Shown: positions 12,567 through 25,065 of the stretch, in pieces
How the letters are laid out: the number at the start of each line of letters is the position of its first letter
Position numbering within the stretch: position 1 is the first letter of the stretch
Assembly (NCBI GenBank): GCA_030765065.1
Contig: CM060986.1
Location: 78,981,573-79,045,572, forward strand
Length of the DNA stretch: 64,000 nt
Direction of reading: 5' to 3'
Source: Deroplatys truncata
Taxonomy: Eukaryota; Arthropoda; Insecta; Mantodea; Mantidae
Notes under the pieces: model-generated
The model's input: the letters and a program-made list of their open reading frames with translations, nothing else
The model's database searches: none
What the model was told of the DNA's origin: nothing
Made by a program: the position numbers and the translations under genes

Positions 12567-13287
12567 TAGTCCAAAATGACGCTTTTCCCATCAACAATGG
12601 CTATCGATGATGTATACGTTACCGACTAAAGCAAAATTTTAGCTAATGCTGGCCATTAGTGGATGTAATCTCTCTGAATTCACAGCAAATTCTGAATAAC
12701 AAGCACTTTTATACGTCCATTCACTCTCCTTTCACCCAGAGAATGCATGTTTACAAAACGAGAGAATATCATGGCAGAAATGTATGGCTGAAAGTTTTCA
12801 ACTGGCATCAATGGTACTGTCTGCACACGCCATACAGCTTGGAGCTCGGCGTTTTTTATTTTCACCGAATGTCTGCATGCCATGCTTGTGAAGATCACTG
12901 TTCCGGCAGCACTTCCAGATTAATCACAGCGCCTGCGTGCCAGAGCTCTATGAGGACACAAATATGGGTTAGGGGCTTCCGTGATGCGCTCTCGGCCGCT
13001 AAAAAAACTCTCATGTGTACAGACTGTCAAATGTGTGCAGACAGCTGCTCCATTCATAGTCTTTGCAGCTGTCAAAATTCTGCTCTACACAAGATTGTTT
13101 TGTTACATTCCACAATCAGAGCTGAAGTGTAAAGGAGAGTGGTAGAATTCCGTGCAGGAAGGTAATTCTGTGCTTTTAAAGGTCCTTGACGCGGTGCGGT
13201 AAACGAGATACCGCGCGATAACCTCAGCATTGCGTTACAACTGTGGATTCACATAGCTGTTGGAGGGAGGTTGTGGCTGCGGTTCTA
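12567..13287. other. Unassigned spacer with the longest open frame of this half
   Basis: A 157-codon plus-strand frame at 12659-13132 is open, fairly GC-rich and Cys-rich near its end (CTDCQMCADSCSIHSLCSCQ). I recognise no domain; a chance frame or an old transposon piece are both possible. Confidence 0.3.
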
Positions 13288-14288
13288 CAGAATGAGCCAA
13301 AGACTCCGAACCGATGGCGCGGTTTTTCCTGTCCGTGTTCTCGGCGCTCGTTGCCGTCTGCTGCTATCATAGAAAGGCGCGGATGAAACCATACAACATT
13401 TTTAAAACTACTTTTAAAGACTTTACTTACCAACTTTATGAAAAGAAATGCTGAAACTGGCCACAGTCGTTGTCCATACATTTTTGGCATCTCTTTAGGA
13501 AACTATCCATCATGGAATTTGGGGGGGGGGGAATTTTTCAAACGACGGCCGATGTCGTCTAATGTTTCTTCGGTAAGAACCGTGCGCTGTCTTTTAGATT
13601 TCTTAACCTGAACGCTTCTGTGGCCTAAAATTTACTGTATAGTTCATGGATTGTTGTAAGGCCTGGAACTTTTACACCTGGAAATCTTTCTGTAAATTGT
13701 ATTTTCACTTGGCGAGCTGACCGAGTTAACATATACGAATCATAAATAAATACACGCTGTGCAGTAGAAAACATATACTGGGCCATAATATACTTTGTGA
13801 TTAAGTACAGGACAAAATAATAAATAACTCGTAATAACTGAACTACATCACATCACCGTCAACTGAAAACAGCGTGACTTTGTTTATAGCAGCAGTGCGT
13901 TCACACGCCCAGTGGAAAAACACCGCGCAGCCGGTAATATTGTTCATAAAATACCCCTTCGGGGTAACTTAAAACATAGTGTATAAGACAAACCCACACA
14001 CCCTAGGAGAATTAAAACAAAATATCCGCCAGAAAATTTCTCAACGTGAACTACGGTGAGTGATGAATAGTTTCCTAAAGAGGTGCCAAAAATGTATGGA
14101 CAACGACGGTGGCCAGTTTCAGTATCTCCTTTCATAGAGTTAGTAAGAAAAGCCTTTAAAAATAGTTTTAAAAATGCTGCATTGTTTCATCCGCACCTTT
14201 CTATGATAGCGGCAGACCGCAACGAGCGCCGAGGACGCGGACAGGGAAAACACCGCGCAGCTGGTTCGTAGTTTTTTGGCTCTCCCTG
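13288..14288. mobile_element. Compound palindromic Tc1/mariner structure, family M3
   Basis: TA flanks both outer ends (13286-13287, 14289-14290), and the ends match family M3 (AATGAGCCAAAG and TTTTTTGGCTCTCCC). The left arm, 13288 to about 13510, is inverted and carries the transposase C terminus (DSFLKRCQKCMDND) on the minus strand. An N-terminal HTH follows on the same strand at about 13775-13540 (MFSTAQRVYIYDSYMLTRSA, later SKRQRTVLTEETLDD), with a stop between its halves. At about 13917-13936 an outer TIR piece recurs, then a second, plus-strand C terminus and TIR (13958-14288). The simplest reading is two deleted copies joined head-to-head, with the DDE core missing from both. Confidence 0.7.
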
Positions 14289-14289
14289 T

Positions 14290-15857
14290 ACTATCGCACA
14301 GGAGAGCTTGACCGCGCGGTTTTCCTCGTCCAATACCCAACATTCTCCGAATGTCAAGCAGAGTCCATTATCAGAGGAGAATTTTCTTGCTTTTTATTGC
14401 TTTGGCTGAAGATGTTAACAAGAGAGGTCTAAATGCTTCTCCGGCTCAGTTATTAATTTCCATGCACAAAGCAAGGGCCAAGATCTACATATACTCTCTT
14501 GAATTAGCAAAATTCTAAACGGATGGCAACATCAGCAACTGTTTTCAAAATTGACAATACTTATTTCTAGCTACAAAATTGTAATTTGCCATTTCGGAAT
14601 TTTAGAAATGAGTACCGAAAGTTTTAATTGGCGGACAATGATTTAAGGCTAAAAACTACTTAATTACTTTTGTGTGAAGAACTTATGAAAATCTTACAAT
14701 GGTAATACTGTGTAATCACATACTTGAAGTACTAAAATTGCATAACAGAAACTGCGAGAGAATGTTTCATTGGTACCTATTCTGTTACTCTTTAGCCAAA
14801 CCGCATATTAAACTTTAGAACAGCATAGAATCGCACCTGTGCCGCGCCAGTCTGTGGAAGCCTTCATCTGCAGTCTAGCGTGTCTAGGATTGCGCTGCGC
14901 TAAATGCATATGTTTGGTGCTATGTCGACCACTATTATATCCTCTGCAATTCCCACGCCCATGGGCCAGATGAATAAAATTGAGTATATTGCATACACTT
15001 CACTTTTCGGGTAAATACTCTAATATAATCGAGTATCTACTTAATTTTGATTGCATACTCAAGTAGAACATACTCAAATGTCCAACTTACACACAGCATG
15101 AATAAAAGCTGGTATACTCTGTCTTACAAGTTCTTTCTCTTCTCATTTTGAGTATGATAGATGTATACTCACTTCTTAATACATAGTGATTTCTTTTCAC
15201 CTAAAAGTAAATCTCAAAAGAACAGTAGAATTTACGAGCAAATATAGTGTTCATGGAAAAATATGCAAATATTGCCTCGAGTATTCAAGGATTTTCAAAG
15301 TATTCTATTCCTTCATGAAGACACCTAGAAGTATTGTTGTAAGTCCACTTTATTAATTATGCTTGCTGTATAAAACGTAAACTTCAAATTACGGTTACTT
15401 ATAAATTTATAAGAAAACTGTTTCATAGTAAAAATAGTGTAAACATCGTGGCATTTTAGAAACAGTCGGATTTAAATTTTCATTCAGCCCTCTTAACTTA
15501 TGGCTTTCCATTGTGCCATTATTATTTTCTTTTGTCTGACTTATTGACATATTTATGCCTATCACCTTCTTTTATTGATTATTGTTTTGCTAATTTAGTT
15601 TACTGCTATGCCTTTGTGCATTTTGCTTCAATTAAGTCTTCATTTCTTAAAAGGTTCATATTTGCCTTACATTATTCCTAATACTTATGCAACACGGGAT
15701 ACTTCCTGAACAGTTTTGCACAGGTTTATTATTGGCGGGACGGAACCAAATACAACAAAACAGATGCCAGTCGAACAACACGCCACCACATGATCAACAA
15801 GCCTATAATTATGGTCAAAGGGTGCAGATAATACGAGTATATTTTCACATTTAACGG
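14290..15857. other. Unassigned spacer with an ATACTC/GAGTAT cluster
   Basis: No gene seen. Notable only for the hexamer cluster listed separately. Confidence 0.4.
14982..15170. repeat. Cluster of eight ATACTC/GAGTAT hexamers
   Basis: Hexamers lie at 14982, 15015, 15031, 15055, 15070, 15114, 15150 and 15165, five as ATACTC and three as GAGTAT. Spacings are irregular, so it is not a simple tandem repeat. Function unknown. Confidence 0.6.
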
Positions 15858-16122
15858 AGCAATTGAATTAAATTAAATTGAGTTTTTTTATTTATGGACG
15901 CTCTTTAACTCTGTGGTTCTTAGCGTCCCATTCTATATTGGACGTGAAAGACCGGAAATTTGCTCAGAGGCCTCTTTATCAGGCTTGAGGTTCTTTTACG
16001 TGCCGTAAATCTACGACCGGGACCACCGGCTTTACTTCCCTTCCGAAGGAAGTCATGCTAAGGATTTTTACGCCCGAAAAAAATCCATCGTCCTACGCCG
16101 GGTTTGAACCCGCGACCTCGGG
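15858..16122 (-). mobile_element. SINE-1 copy, head truncated
   Basis: Tail AATTAAATTAAATTGAG on the left; body through GGGTTTGAACCCGCGACC (box B) to CTCGGGG. The box A part of the head is missing. Confidence 0.85.
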
Positions 16123-17660
16123 GTTTAACGAAGCAGGATGGCTGTGAAGAAGGTATAAACTCGCGTGACATGGTAGGCTTTTATTCTTAGGAAAACGGGT
16201 ATGTTCACATGAAATTAATACATAATTGCAAAAACTGTTCATAATCTCGAATATTAACTTAGAGAACGTGTTGTTTACTCATATGACTCCATGTCTGAAA
16301 ATAGTTCAGACTAAGTGAAGGTATTTCAACGCTTCCAATGGTATAATCATTAATTTTAACAAATACTACAAGAGATTAGGTACATCAGTATAATATGAAC
16401 AATAATAATCCACTGACAATAATTGTCAATATGATGCTACTGCTTCAAAATGTTGACCTGAAAAGTGGTTTAAATAAATATATTAACGCAGTTACTTCCA
16501 CTCACAATAATTTACATGGAAAATGTTAAATGCAAAGGTACCTCTCTTCCGCTTTGAGTAGTCATTTGTTTTTAAGCATTCTAACTTATCAAAAGGCAAA
16601 ACTAATATTGAAATTCATTCTCTTAACATGTGTACACGATTTCCATATTGAAACGGTTAATGTCGTGGCATTTAATGAAGAGTCTTATGCCAATACGGCG
16701 CATCTGTTCAACGAATTTTAGATGAATATAAAAAACCAAGAAAACAGTTTTAACAGATAAAAGAACACACATTTAGAAATCATATTCCATGGATTATTCC
16801 ATTCGTACGCCGTGTACTTGATATTGACCAAAAACGTTTAGCAATTCCTCGGATATCGACCAATCACAGTCCTTTATCTTATAATACGCATGCAAGGATG
16901 CTGTTTTATCGGATGAAGCATCAGCTCGTTACTGAACCGTAATGGTATCAACGTGCAGTGATTGATAAGCAAAGTCATCCAATTGAGTTTTTAATCAATG
17001 CACATTCAAATAGCATCATTTTCCAAATAAATTATGTTACTGAATACAAAAGTTTATTGTGTTCTGATTTTAGGTATTTTGAGATTAATTATTTTCTCAT
17101 TCCCACCATTGTAGCATTGGTTAATATTCAGACTGTTCATTAATTTAATAAAATATGATCTGACAACTGACACAACGGTGATTTGATTTTAAATAACACA
17201 AGCAAGAAAGTATTCTAAGATAAATTTATGTGAAATTAGTATTAACACATATAACTACTATAAATTAAACTTATGTAGACAATAAAGACATAACAAAGTT
17301 ATGATTAATTTTCTAATAGTCAGATCTGAACCACTGACATATGTGAAGAGAGTTGCACTTGTTTCTTCTCCAATGTTTAGCATAAAGTTCCTTGTTTAAT
17401 ATTTTAGGCTAGCTTCGAGCTTTTCGTCCCGCTAAGTTCGATGAACCCATTATTTCCATCAGGTGCACTCACCGAGTATACCTACAGCATAGCGCTGTGT
17501 CCCGCCACAATACCATCCTTTCTATACACTAGAATACTTGTTTACCATTCACGTTTCTCTTGCCTTCAAGTATTTCTCCCTTCTCTTGCATCACAACGGA
17601 AATCTACAATTTTGAAGCTGTTTTATGTCATAGAAGGGCTCTTTCTATTATTAAATAACC
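16123..17660. other. Unassigned AT-rich spacer
   Basis: Single-copy-looking sequence with several 60-110 codon frames, none recognisable. Confidence 0.4.
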
Positions 17661-18450
17661 GAGTGTTAAACACACGACTTTCTCTACCCACTATAAGTTA
17701 TTTTCATGCATATTCTTCAAATTATTCTTACAAAGTCTTGCTTTCTGTGTATTTCCCGTTTATCATATAAACGGAAAATGATTTGTTGCAGCCATACAGC
17801 CTTAGCGTATAAGACGCTAAGACGACAGTCAAATGTTTATGCTTTGCTTGGGCTGCTGAAAAACAAAAGAGCGGACAAATTCAAAACGATGTAGCTTGAA
17901 ATACTGGTAAATTCAAACCAAAAGCAAGAAATATCTCATACGCTATCAAAACTGCAAAAGAAGTTAGTTCGCACAAAATGCATTTTAACAAGACGTACAA
18001 TTTTGCTTATAGCGTCTTACATAACATTTTCTCAATTTCAATAAGAATGAAGTGGATTTCACAGAAAACTCATGATACATTTTATTCTGAATATCAATAT
18101 TTCAAAATTGACATTTTAGTAAAAATCGTTATTCTCATTTTTTGAGAAAATCAAACAATAATGAAGCATTTTGGTGCAAAATGTAGTTTGGATTGAGCGG
18201 ATTTTCTGCAAAAGCTTCGCCTGGTATCCTTAAAGGATATCTAATTCAAGTAAGAAATTTGAGTTTTACTTCATTTTTGGTTTTTGAATTACGCTGTTCT
18301 CCCTCCCACACATTATCTAAAAATGTTTTTAGGGGGTTCACGGTACCTCAAAACGCTTATTTCCAGTGAAATTTTGTTTTCGAATTCTTGGTGGAATGTA
18401 ATTCCTACCTACTTCCCCTACCCACCACAGTTAAACGGTAGAGAAAATAA
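17661..18450 (+). repeat. RepA copy, diverged
   Basis: Starts GAGTGTTAAACACACGACTT then TCTCTACCCAC and ends GGTAGAGAAAATAAAA. The 3' hairpin is CTACC (18418-18422) with GGTAG (18437-18441), where the young copies have CTACT/AGTAG. The CA tract is reduced to CCTCCCACACA. Confidence 0.85.
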
Positions 18451-18570
18451 AAAGTTTAGGAATACGGTCTTCAGAGAGACAACTTAATCAGTAACCATAA
18501 ATTTAAAATTCTATCACAAAGAGATATGAAAGTACGGTGTGGATTAGAAATCGAATACAGAGAGAAAAAC

Positions 18571-19561
18571 TTAACACCTAACATGGTGCAGTCATATGAC
18601 TTTCTCTACCCATTACAAATTCGCAGCCATGGCTCATATATTATAGAATTCATTAAAAAGTAATTCTTCTATCCAGGTTATGTTATTCAAGCTAAGTTTT
18701 TGTCTGGAAATGATTTCAAGGTAAGCAATAAGTACTTCTTATAAACAAAATACGAAACAAATGTTCAAATGTTTATCAGAAGCACAGAGGAATAAATTCA
18801 GCTGTCTTGGTGACGACCTCTTGCGAAAGAAAGGAAAACAGAAGAATCGGAAACTTTCAAGGATCTTACGTCACCTCAGATTTTATACATACAGCATAAA
18901 TAAACGGCTGACGCTACGGAATATATCTGACACTAATTGTATCTTTTAATGAACTTTACATTTTTTTCTACAGCGAGCTTTTGTTTATCTCTTATAGTTT
19001 CCTATTTATACACAGTTATACAAACTTCGCACAGAATGAAGAGGGCTTCATAGATCATTGAAGAAAAATTCAAGATTTAAGTGTTATTAATCATGAAATA
19101 TCTTAAACATACGGCATTTTGATCAAAACCTTTAGATCCATTGTTCAGAAAATTAAAAACAGAGAAATTTCCATGGTTTTTTTTAAATTATTTATGGACG
19201 CTCTTTAACTGCTGTGGTCCTTAGCGTTCCATTCTATTTTGGGCGGTAGTTTTGCTCAGAGGCCTCTTTATGAGGCTTGAGATTCTTTTACGTACCGCTT
19301 TACTTCCCTCAAGGTAGTTTGGGGTGGGCGATTATTTTTTAAATGTATATTAAGTAAACTTTTGTTATAGAATACATTGATGTAATAATCTTCGTACCTC
19401 GTCCTTGGGAGATGCTGCAATATCAAATTTGGTGTAAGCTATGCTGTTTACAAACATACAGCTGTTTTTGTTTCAGTGGACCTCAAAGTATGTTCGATGA
19501 AATCTCGATATGGAAATTTCGGATAGAATACATGAACCTACTAGGTATGTAACAAGAAAAT
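18571..19561 (+). repeat. RepA copy interrupted by a SINE fragment
   Basis: Left end ACATGGTGCAGTCATATGAC then TTTCTCTACCC. It runs to CCATGGTTTTTT, is broken at 19184-19312 by SINE-1, and resumes GGTAGTTTGGGGTGGGCG. The right end is degraded. Confidence 0.75.
19184..19312 (-). mobile_element. SINE-1 fragment inside RepA
   Basis: Only the tail-proximal half of the SINE-1 body (TTATGGACGCTCTTTAACTG to TTACTTCCCT) is present; the tRNA-like head is absent. Confidence 0.75.
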
Positions 19562-20332
19562 AATACTCATAAGATATCTCAGCTTAGGTAACCAGCCAAG
19601 ACCAGTTGGTAACCGCAATACAAACGTCATTTCTTTGAAAACTTCCAAGTTATCCTCCAAAATGTGTGGGGTAAATAAGAGCTAGTCAGACGCTTCTACG
19701 TAGGACATGTTACACAACAGAGTGAGACATCTTGCGCACTGCGAGCTACACATCTATTGTGGCTAGCAACCCCTCCCCGAGGAGGAATGGATGCAGCGAA
19801 GGAACCCCAGAAGGCTACAGACCGCAGACAGGTCACAGAGAATTCATATCAACTTCAGCTCAAAGACCCAACCCACCGTCAAAGCTGCCCAGACAGGACC
19901 ATGAAATACCCATACAACCCGGCAGGCCACGGGGAATACTGTTTCCTTGAAGCAAGTATTTGCGCCGGCTGATACTGCCTCACACTTGCGCCACAAAACC
20001 TGAAAGCACACCTCAAACATGAGAAGGGAACGGGATAAAAGGAGATGAGGGAAGAAGTCGTGGCAGCAGAGAAACCATCTAGTATTCGCAAGTCGACCAG
20101 GGAAAACCACGAAAACCAGGATGGGCGGTCAAAGAGAATTAACACAAATCCTCACGAATGCGAGCCTCACATGTTACCACCTCGGTAACGCTTCTATGTA
20201 ATATTAGTACTATTTTAAGTGGTTTTGTAATTTCTGTCACCGTAGTTTTTAATCAGTATGCTCAGGACACAGTAACATTTCACACAGGTTTCTACTCATG
20301 GCTTTATGTGCCGCCTACAATTCACAAGATAC
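19562..20332. other. Unassigned GC-richer stretch
   Basis: 19700-20160 is clearly GC-richer than its surroundings and has overlapping short frames on both strands, with Pro/Arg-rich translations. I recognise no domain. It might be the remains of an element interior next to the solo LTR, but nothing proves it. Confidence 0.3.
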
Positions 20333-20862
20333 TGTGGCGTATTAGTTAGTAGCCAGTCATGCCAGCCACATTATTGTGTCGCATTGGCGACAGTATTGTT
20401 GGGGTAATTTTAGTATTTCTTTCGGCGTTGGGTTTGAAGTTTTGTCCGGCTGACAACTCGCCACCTCTAGCGGACGAGCCTAGCCGGAGGTGGAGAGAGA
20501 GAGGGGGAATAGTTTAGCGTTACTTCTTTGGTGTGCGAGTCGTCAGTCTGGTTTTGATTGTCTGGTCTGGGAGTTTGTGTGTGAACGAGAGTAGATGTAG
20601 AGCGTGTGTGAGGCATCTCCCCTCAATTCTTTCTTTATCTCTTTTGTGTGTGATGTAGGGACACCATTTCTTTTATTGAATAAACCACACTGTAAATTTT
20701 TTGTAGTGTCTTATAAAAAAAACAAGCCTGCATCGGAATGTGAACATCAAGGTCCTGGTCCTCTCGCTGTTTTTGTAGCTACATTTCCCTATTTGCACTT
20801 TGGGGTGATTCAAATTAGTATTTTTGCTGGAAACCTTTAGGTCCTCACACCAGCTTGTAACA
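20333..20862 (+). mobile_element. Solo LTR, family L1, with target duplication
   Basis: Begins TGTGGCGTATTAG and ends CAGCTTGTAACA (TG...CA). ATAC is duplicated on both sides (20329-20332 and 20863-20866). It contains a poly(A) signal, GAATAAACCACACTG, near 20679 and a TCAGT initiator-like site in CGAGTCGTCAGTCTGG. No gag/pol adjoins it, so it is a solo LTR. Confidence 0.8.
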
Positions 20863-21167
20863 ATACTAATTCATAATACAGGGATAATTAAGTCGCTATC
20901 TTGCCAAACCTATCCTTGGTGCCTTGTAATGTAATGGACCTATTCACAATGCATCACGTAAACATAAAACCAACTTTTGAATTACACGTCAACATAAAAG
21001 TTTGCACAGTGTGAATTTCACTACGGATTCTCCATACACCTCTTCACGAGTCCTAAAGTCACATTTCAGATTTTCCCAAAACCTCGGCATGTGGCGATTT
21101 GCAGACAACTAGTACTGCTTTCGTCTATATTAATATTAGGTTGACAAGACAGACAGACAGATACATA

Positions 21168-22003
21168 GGCTGGAACTTTAATAGTGGCAACTATTTATTC
21201 ATTACTATTACAAGAATGATACATGTATGAAACTTCTACAGTCCTTCAATGTAATTACCAGCATTTTAAATAATCCGTTGCCAGCGATGTGGAAGTCGTA
21301 TGGTCCCTATTGCAGCTAGTGTTTTTTGATGTTCCTGATGGAGCGATCTAATGCCGCAGAATTTCGGAACAGTCCTGAATCGAATTATACACGATGCGGT
21401 TCCTTCATCTTCGGGATTAAGTCATAATCACAGGGGCTTAGGTCCGGTGAATACGGTGGATGGAAAAACACTTCTCAACCCCAGCGACGACACAGATCAG
21501 TTACAGGTTGTGCCACGTGTGTTCGAACACTGTGTTGTAAAATGATGGGAGGATTCTGTAAAAAAGTGGCACTGCTTTCTTCGCAACTTGTCTGAGATGA
21601 TACTCCAAAAATGGCAGAAACACTATGCAATAACATTTAGTCTTGCGTTACGTGTTGCGATAACGTCATCACAGTCGTACACAAGAAACACCAAAGCTTT
21701 CACATTTCTAATCCTCCCCCTTACTGTTATGTACGGTAACGAACATATTCAATCTTCAACCAATTTCGTTGTTCCTGTTTTGTGAACATGATAAAAGCAC
21801 AACATATAACAGTTTAGATCGCTAGCTCATACAGATCTATTTCTACTCGCCACAGCGTATGTACTTTGAGTCGAAAGGGAGAGTCCATTTATTGGGTAGT
21901 GGGTAAGACATAGCCAAACAAATGGTAAACGTGAGAATATTATTACTTCCTTCTCGTTTGGCTTTCACAGCAATGTTGCCACTATTAAAGTTTCAACCCA
22001 GGT
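21168..22003 (-). mobile_element. Degenerate mariner element, family M4
   Basis: Inverted ends share AACTTTAATAGTGGCAAC. The minus strand carries a decayed transposase: a VYDCDDVI segment (21640-21700), then THVAQPVTDL, then HPPYSPDLSPCDYDLIPKMK, and a C-terminal HRWQRII...GNYIE. SPCD holds the third catalytic aspartate. The position of the usual HDN aspartate reads HSV, and stops and frameshifts abound. The N-terminal half is missing. Confidence 0.75.
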
Positions 22004-22315
22004 AGATACATTAAAGGGAGGGAGAGAAAGGTGTGTTTTGGATTTAGAACGGTATCTAGTGGTATGTACGTTCGGCATATATTTAATGACTTTCAGTTCA
22101 AAGGACTAAGAGAGGAGGATTAAAATCTTTAAGTTGGGTTATTGGAGGGGAGGGGGAGTTGCATAATAAGTTCACATCAAATTTCCCTCTAAACATAATT
22201 ACCAAGGGCTGCTTTTACTATGATTTTGGCAAAACTGTTGCACTTGGATTTTAGAATTCGGCAAAAGTAATACCCTCAAACTTTCGCTGTCCCTATTTTC
22301 AACCTTCATACAAAA

Positions 22316-22740
22316 ATGTGCCTACACTTAAACATTGGTCTCAACGAAAATTATAAGCTACCTTACAACTACCAAAAATTACCTCTTATCATACTTTTAA
22401 CCCCTTACACAGAAATCTGCACCTATTTGGTCCAAATATTGTACGACTGTACTGTAGGACCTGGCACAAAAACTTACTGCTTTCCTTACAACTTCCAAAA
22501 AGTATTCCAACACCCATTTTTAATCCTGTATTACATTCCGTTTTTAAAAGCTGTCCTTGCCACTTATACAGTATAAAACTGCACCACTTGGAGAATCCTG
22601 ACACAAGTTTGTGTGCTTATACTATACGACTCGGTGAATTATAATCTATCTTAAACATGCTATCCCTGCTGATATCAACCGCTTACACGTAAATGTGAGT
22701 CACTTGGGTCTTAGGTCTCAGCGAAAATAATAAGCTACTC
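22316..22740 (+). repeat. Diverged tandem-like units
   Basis: CTTACACAGAAATCTGC (22405) echoes CTTACACGTAAATGTG (22681). GGTCTCAACGAAAATTATAA (22338) echoes GGTCTCAGCGAAAATAATAA (22713). CCTTACAACTACCAAAAA echoes CCTTACAACTTCCAAAAA. The order suggests about three decayed units of irregular length. Confidence 0.5.
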
Positions 22741-22875
22741 ATGCTGTTCAAAAACTAGTCTATTGTTATATTTACTTTTCTACAGAATGCATCCGCGAAA
22801 CGCGGGTAAGATAGCTACAGTATTAACATAATCTCTGGCTACGAATCTCTTTGCAGGCCGCCTTGTTAACAGACG

Positions 22876-22940
<65 letters not shown>
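22876..22940 (+). repeat. (TG)n microsatellite
   Basis: About 32 uninterrupted TG units. Confidence 0.97.
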
Positions 22941-22943
<3 letters not shown>

Positions 22944-23262
22944 TCTTATGACTGGTTACTGCTTATGTTTTCATTGCGAATGACACCATGTAGCGTTAAT
23001 TTCAAGCTAAGTTTTACGTCATTATGTTTACGCTTAATTTTCCATCTGAATGGTCTTTCATACTCGAACATTATTGTTGTTAAAGCTATTGTACAGAACC
23101 TTCTAAATCGTCTGTTTGTAACCTCTGACCCTCCCTACAGTTTCACTGAAGAAGAGGAAAGGATTACATGTTGAAAGTTCTCCAGATGCTAAATAAGCAG
23201 TTCATCTACATCAGGATTGTCGCTGAACAGGTGCCTGAAACATGTTCCAGTTATTACAAGTA

Positions 23263-23514
23263 CAAAGTGGGCCAAAAATGGTGGATGATGGATAGTTTCC
23301 TATACAGGTGCCAAAAATGTATGGACGACGACGGTGGCCAGTTTCAGCGTTTCCTTTCATAAAGTTGATAAGTAAAACCTTTAAACGTAGTTTTAAAAAT
23401 GTTGTATGGTTTCATTCGCGCCTTTCTGTTATAACGGCAGGCGGCAACGAGCGCCAAGGACACAGACAGGAAAAAACACCGCGCAGGCGGTTCATAGTTT
23501 TTTGGCTCACTCCG
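23263..23514 (+). mobile_element. Short deleted Tc1/mariner copy, family M3
   Basis: TA at 23261-23262 and 23515-23516. The left end, CAAAGTGGGCCAAAAA, jumps directly to the transposase C terminus (KCMDDDGGQFQRFLS) and the right TIR, ending TTTTTTGGCTCACTCCG. At 252 bp it is MITE-sized. Confidence 0.75.
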
Positions 23515-24428
23515 TATATTACATATCATAATGAGCACAACTATACCTATGGCACTAAGATGTGTGCCGCAAAGCTAAAACAAAGTCGGAAGAGGAGATG
23601 ACATCCAGTGATCAGCAGAACCCGTAACTGTATTCGCTTTATTGTGCAAAATGCGGAGAATTTTGTTTTTCTCTCTCCGCTTTCTCACTGCCTCTCTTCC
23701 TCTCCATCAGTCGTTCTCGCCCCTCTCTCCCTTTCTGTGCAGTTTACATGTCAAGCGATGTCTTAAAAAGGGAAATATAACTATGTCTTTTGAACAACGG
23801 CCGATTCTATAAAGTAGTACAATCCATACTTATGTGTAAGAACTTGTTTGTTTTCTTTTGGATTCTGCTTGTGTCTTAACACACATATAAATCAATGATT
23901 ATGACGTAATGTCGACTTTACTGATTCCCTAACAGCTTTTACTCTATACTCTATGGTTCTAATTGCCGATTCAATGTTGATTCTTCAGTCCTTACCTCGC
24001 TAAAAGTTTTACTTCTCCTTCCACTGTAAAGACAAAATAGGTCTTAGAGAACATTTATCTTTATTTAGAACGCAACGAAACGAGAAATTCTACCCTTTTG
24101 TTGCTTTTGCGCGACATCACTGTCACGATTGCAAATGTCGATTTCGTTGTCCTACCTAGCGACAATGAGTTTCCCGCAGGCCGCACAGGCGACAGCTGCA
24201 AATACGCACGATCGGCGCGACGGACTACTTTCGCTCCCGCAGGGAGCCCAAAGTATTCTAGGCTGGATAACCGTTCGACATAGATTTGTCTCTCAGGTTT
24301 CAAACCTACTCTGCACGCCCTCCTCTGGATATAAAACAGTTGACATAAGGACATCATCCAGAGCTGGTCTGTGTCGGTTTGAGGGATTTCCTCTCCGTGG
24401 GCAATACTTACATAAAGTGCTTACGTAT
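23515..24428. other. Unassigned, with a pyrimidine tract and a CpG-rich patch
   Basis: 23660-23740 is a CT-rich tract. 24065-24370 is CpG- and GC-rich with overlapping frames on both strands (about 100 codons each) and no recognised domain. It could be a promoter or first exon of an unseen gene, or an old element. Confidence 0.35.
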
Positions 24429-25065
24429 TGTATTCCAGCCAAAAATTCGATGTAGAAATTTTACTCAAAGGCATGTTTTGAGGCCCACTGAATAAAAAAC
24501 GACTTTTTAAAAACAGATCCGCGCGAGCAAGTGTGTGAATAGCATACTCTCAGATTTCAAGAAAATCCCCCACCCTAAACTACCCTTTATATGAAAAACG
24601 TTTCGTTATTTTTTATTTTCTCAAAAATGACCAATGATATTTATTGAAATACCAAATGTTTAAGGCATGGCTAACAAGCTATATATAGTGATTTTTCTGG
24701 GGATAGCCTGTGAAGTCTCTTCATTCGGAATGCATTTGTATAATTTTATTAATGCTTAACCATAAGAAATACACAAAGTTACCACGAAAAATGTAGATAA
24801 TTTCCGAGATATTTTTGTAGTGGTATAACTTTTTAACACTGTCAGTTTTTGAAGTGCTGTCTCCATTCAGTTAATGCTCGCGATGGAAAGGATATAAAAT
24901 TTCAAAGCCAGCATAGAACGACCCGGTTTTTAAACATTTCACTATCGCTTCAGCCTCTTGTACCTACAACGAAATGTGCAATGAAACGATTTCTGCAAAC
25001 GTTTATCCCAATTAGCATGAAGTAAATAGAAAAACATGTTTTGAAAGAATAGTTTTTATAAAAAC
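24429..25065 (-). repeat. RepA copy, inverted, both outer ends lost
   Basis: Starts TTCCAGCCAAAAATTCGATG, follows RepA in reverse including CCCACCCTAAACTACCC, and stops near the AAAAACTATCATCTG segment. The CA position reads GCGCGAGCAAGTGTGTG. Confidence 0.8.

Larger units (their letters stand above)
22004..23262. other. Unassigned spacer with diverged tandem units and a TG tract
   Basis: Contains the degenerate repeat units at 22316-22740 and a long TG microsatellite. No gene supported; the Cys/Val-repeat frame over the TG tract is an artefact. Confidence 0.4.

Noticed and set aside
22851-23174. Cys-Val repeat frame of 107 codons
   Set aside because: Translation of the TG microsatellite; flanking residues show no domain.
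24061-24455. Three overlapping frames of 60-110 codons
   Set aside because: Simultaneous openness on both strands follows from GC-rich composition; no domain, so not called a gene.
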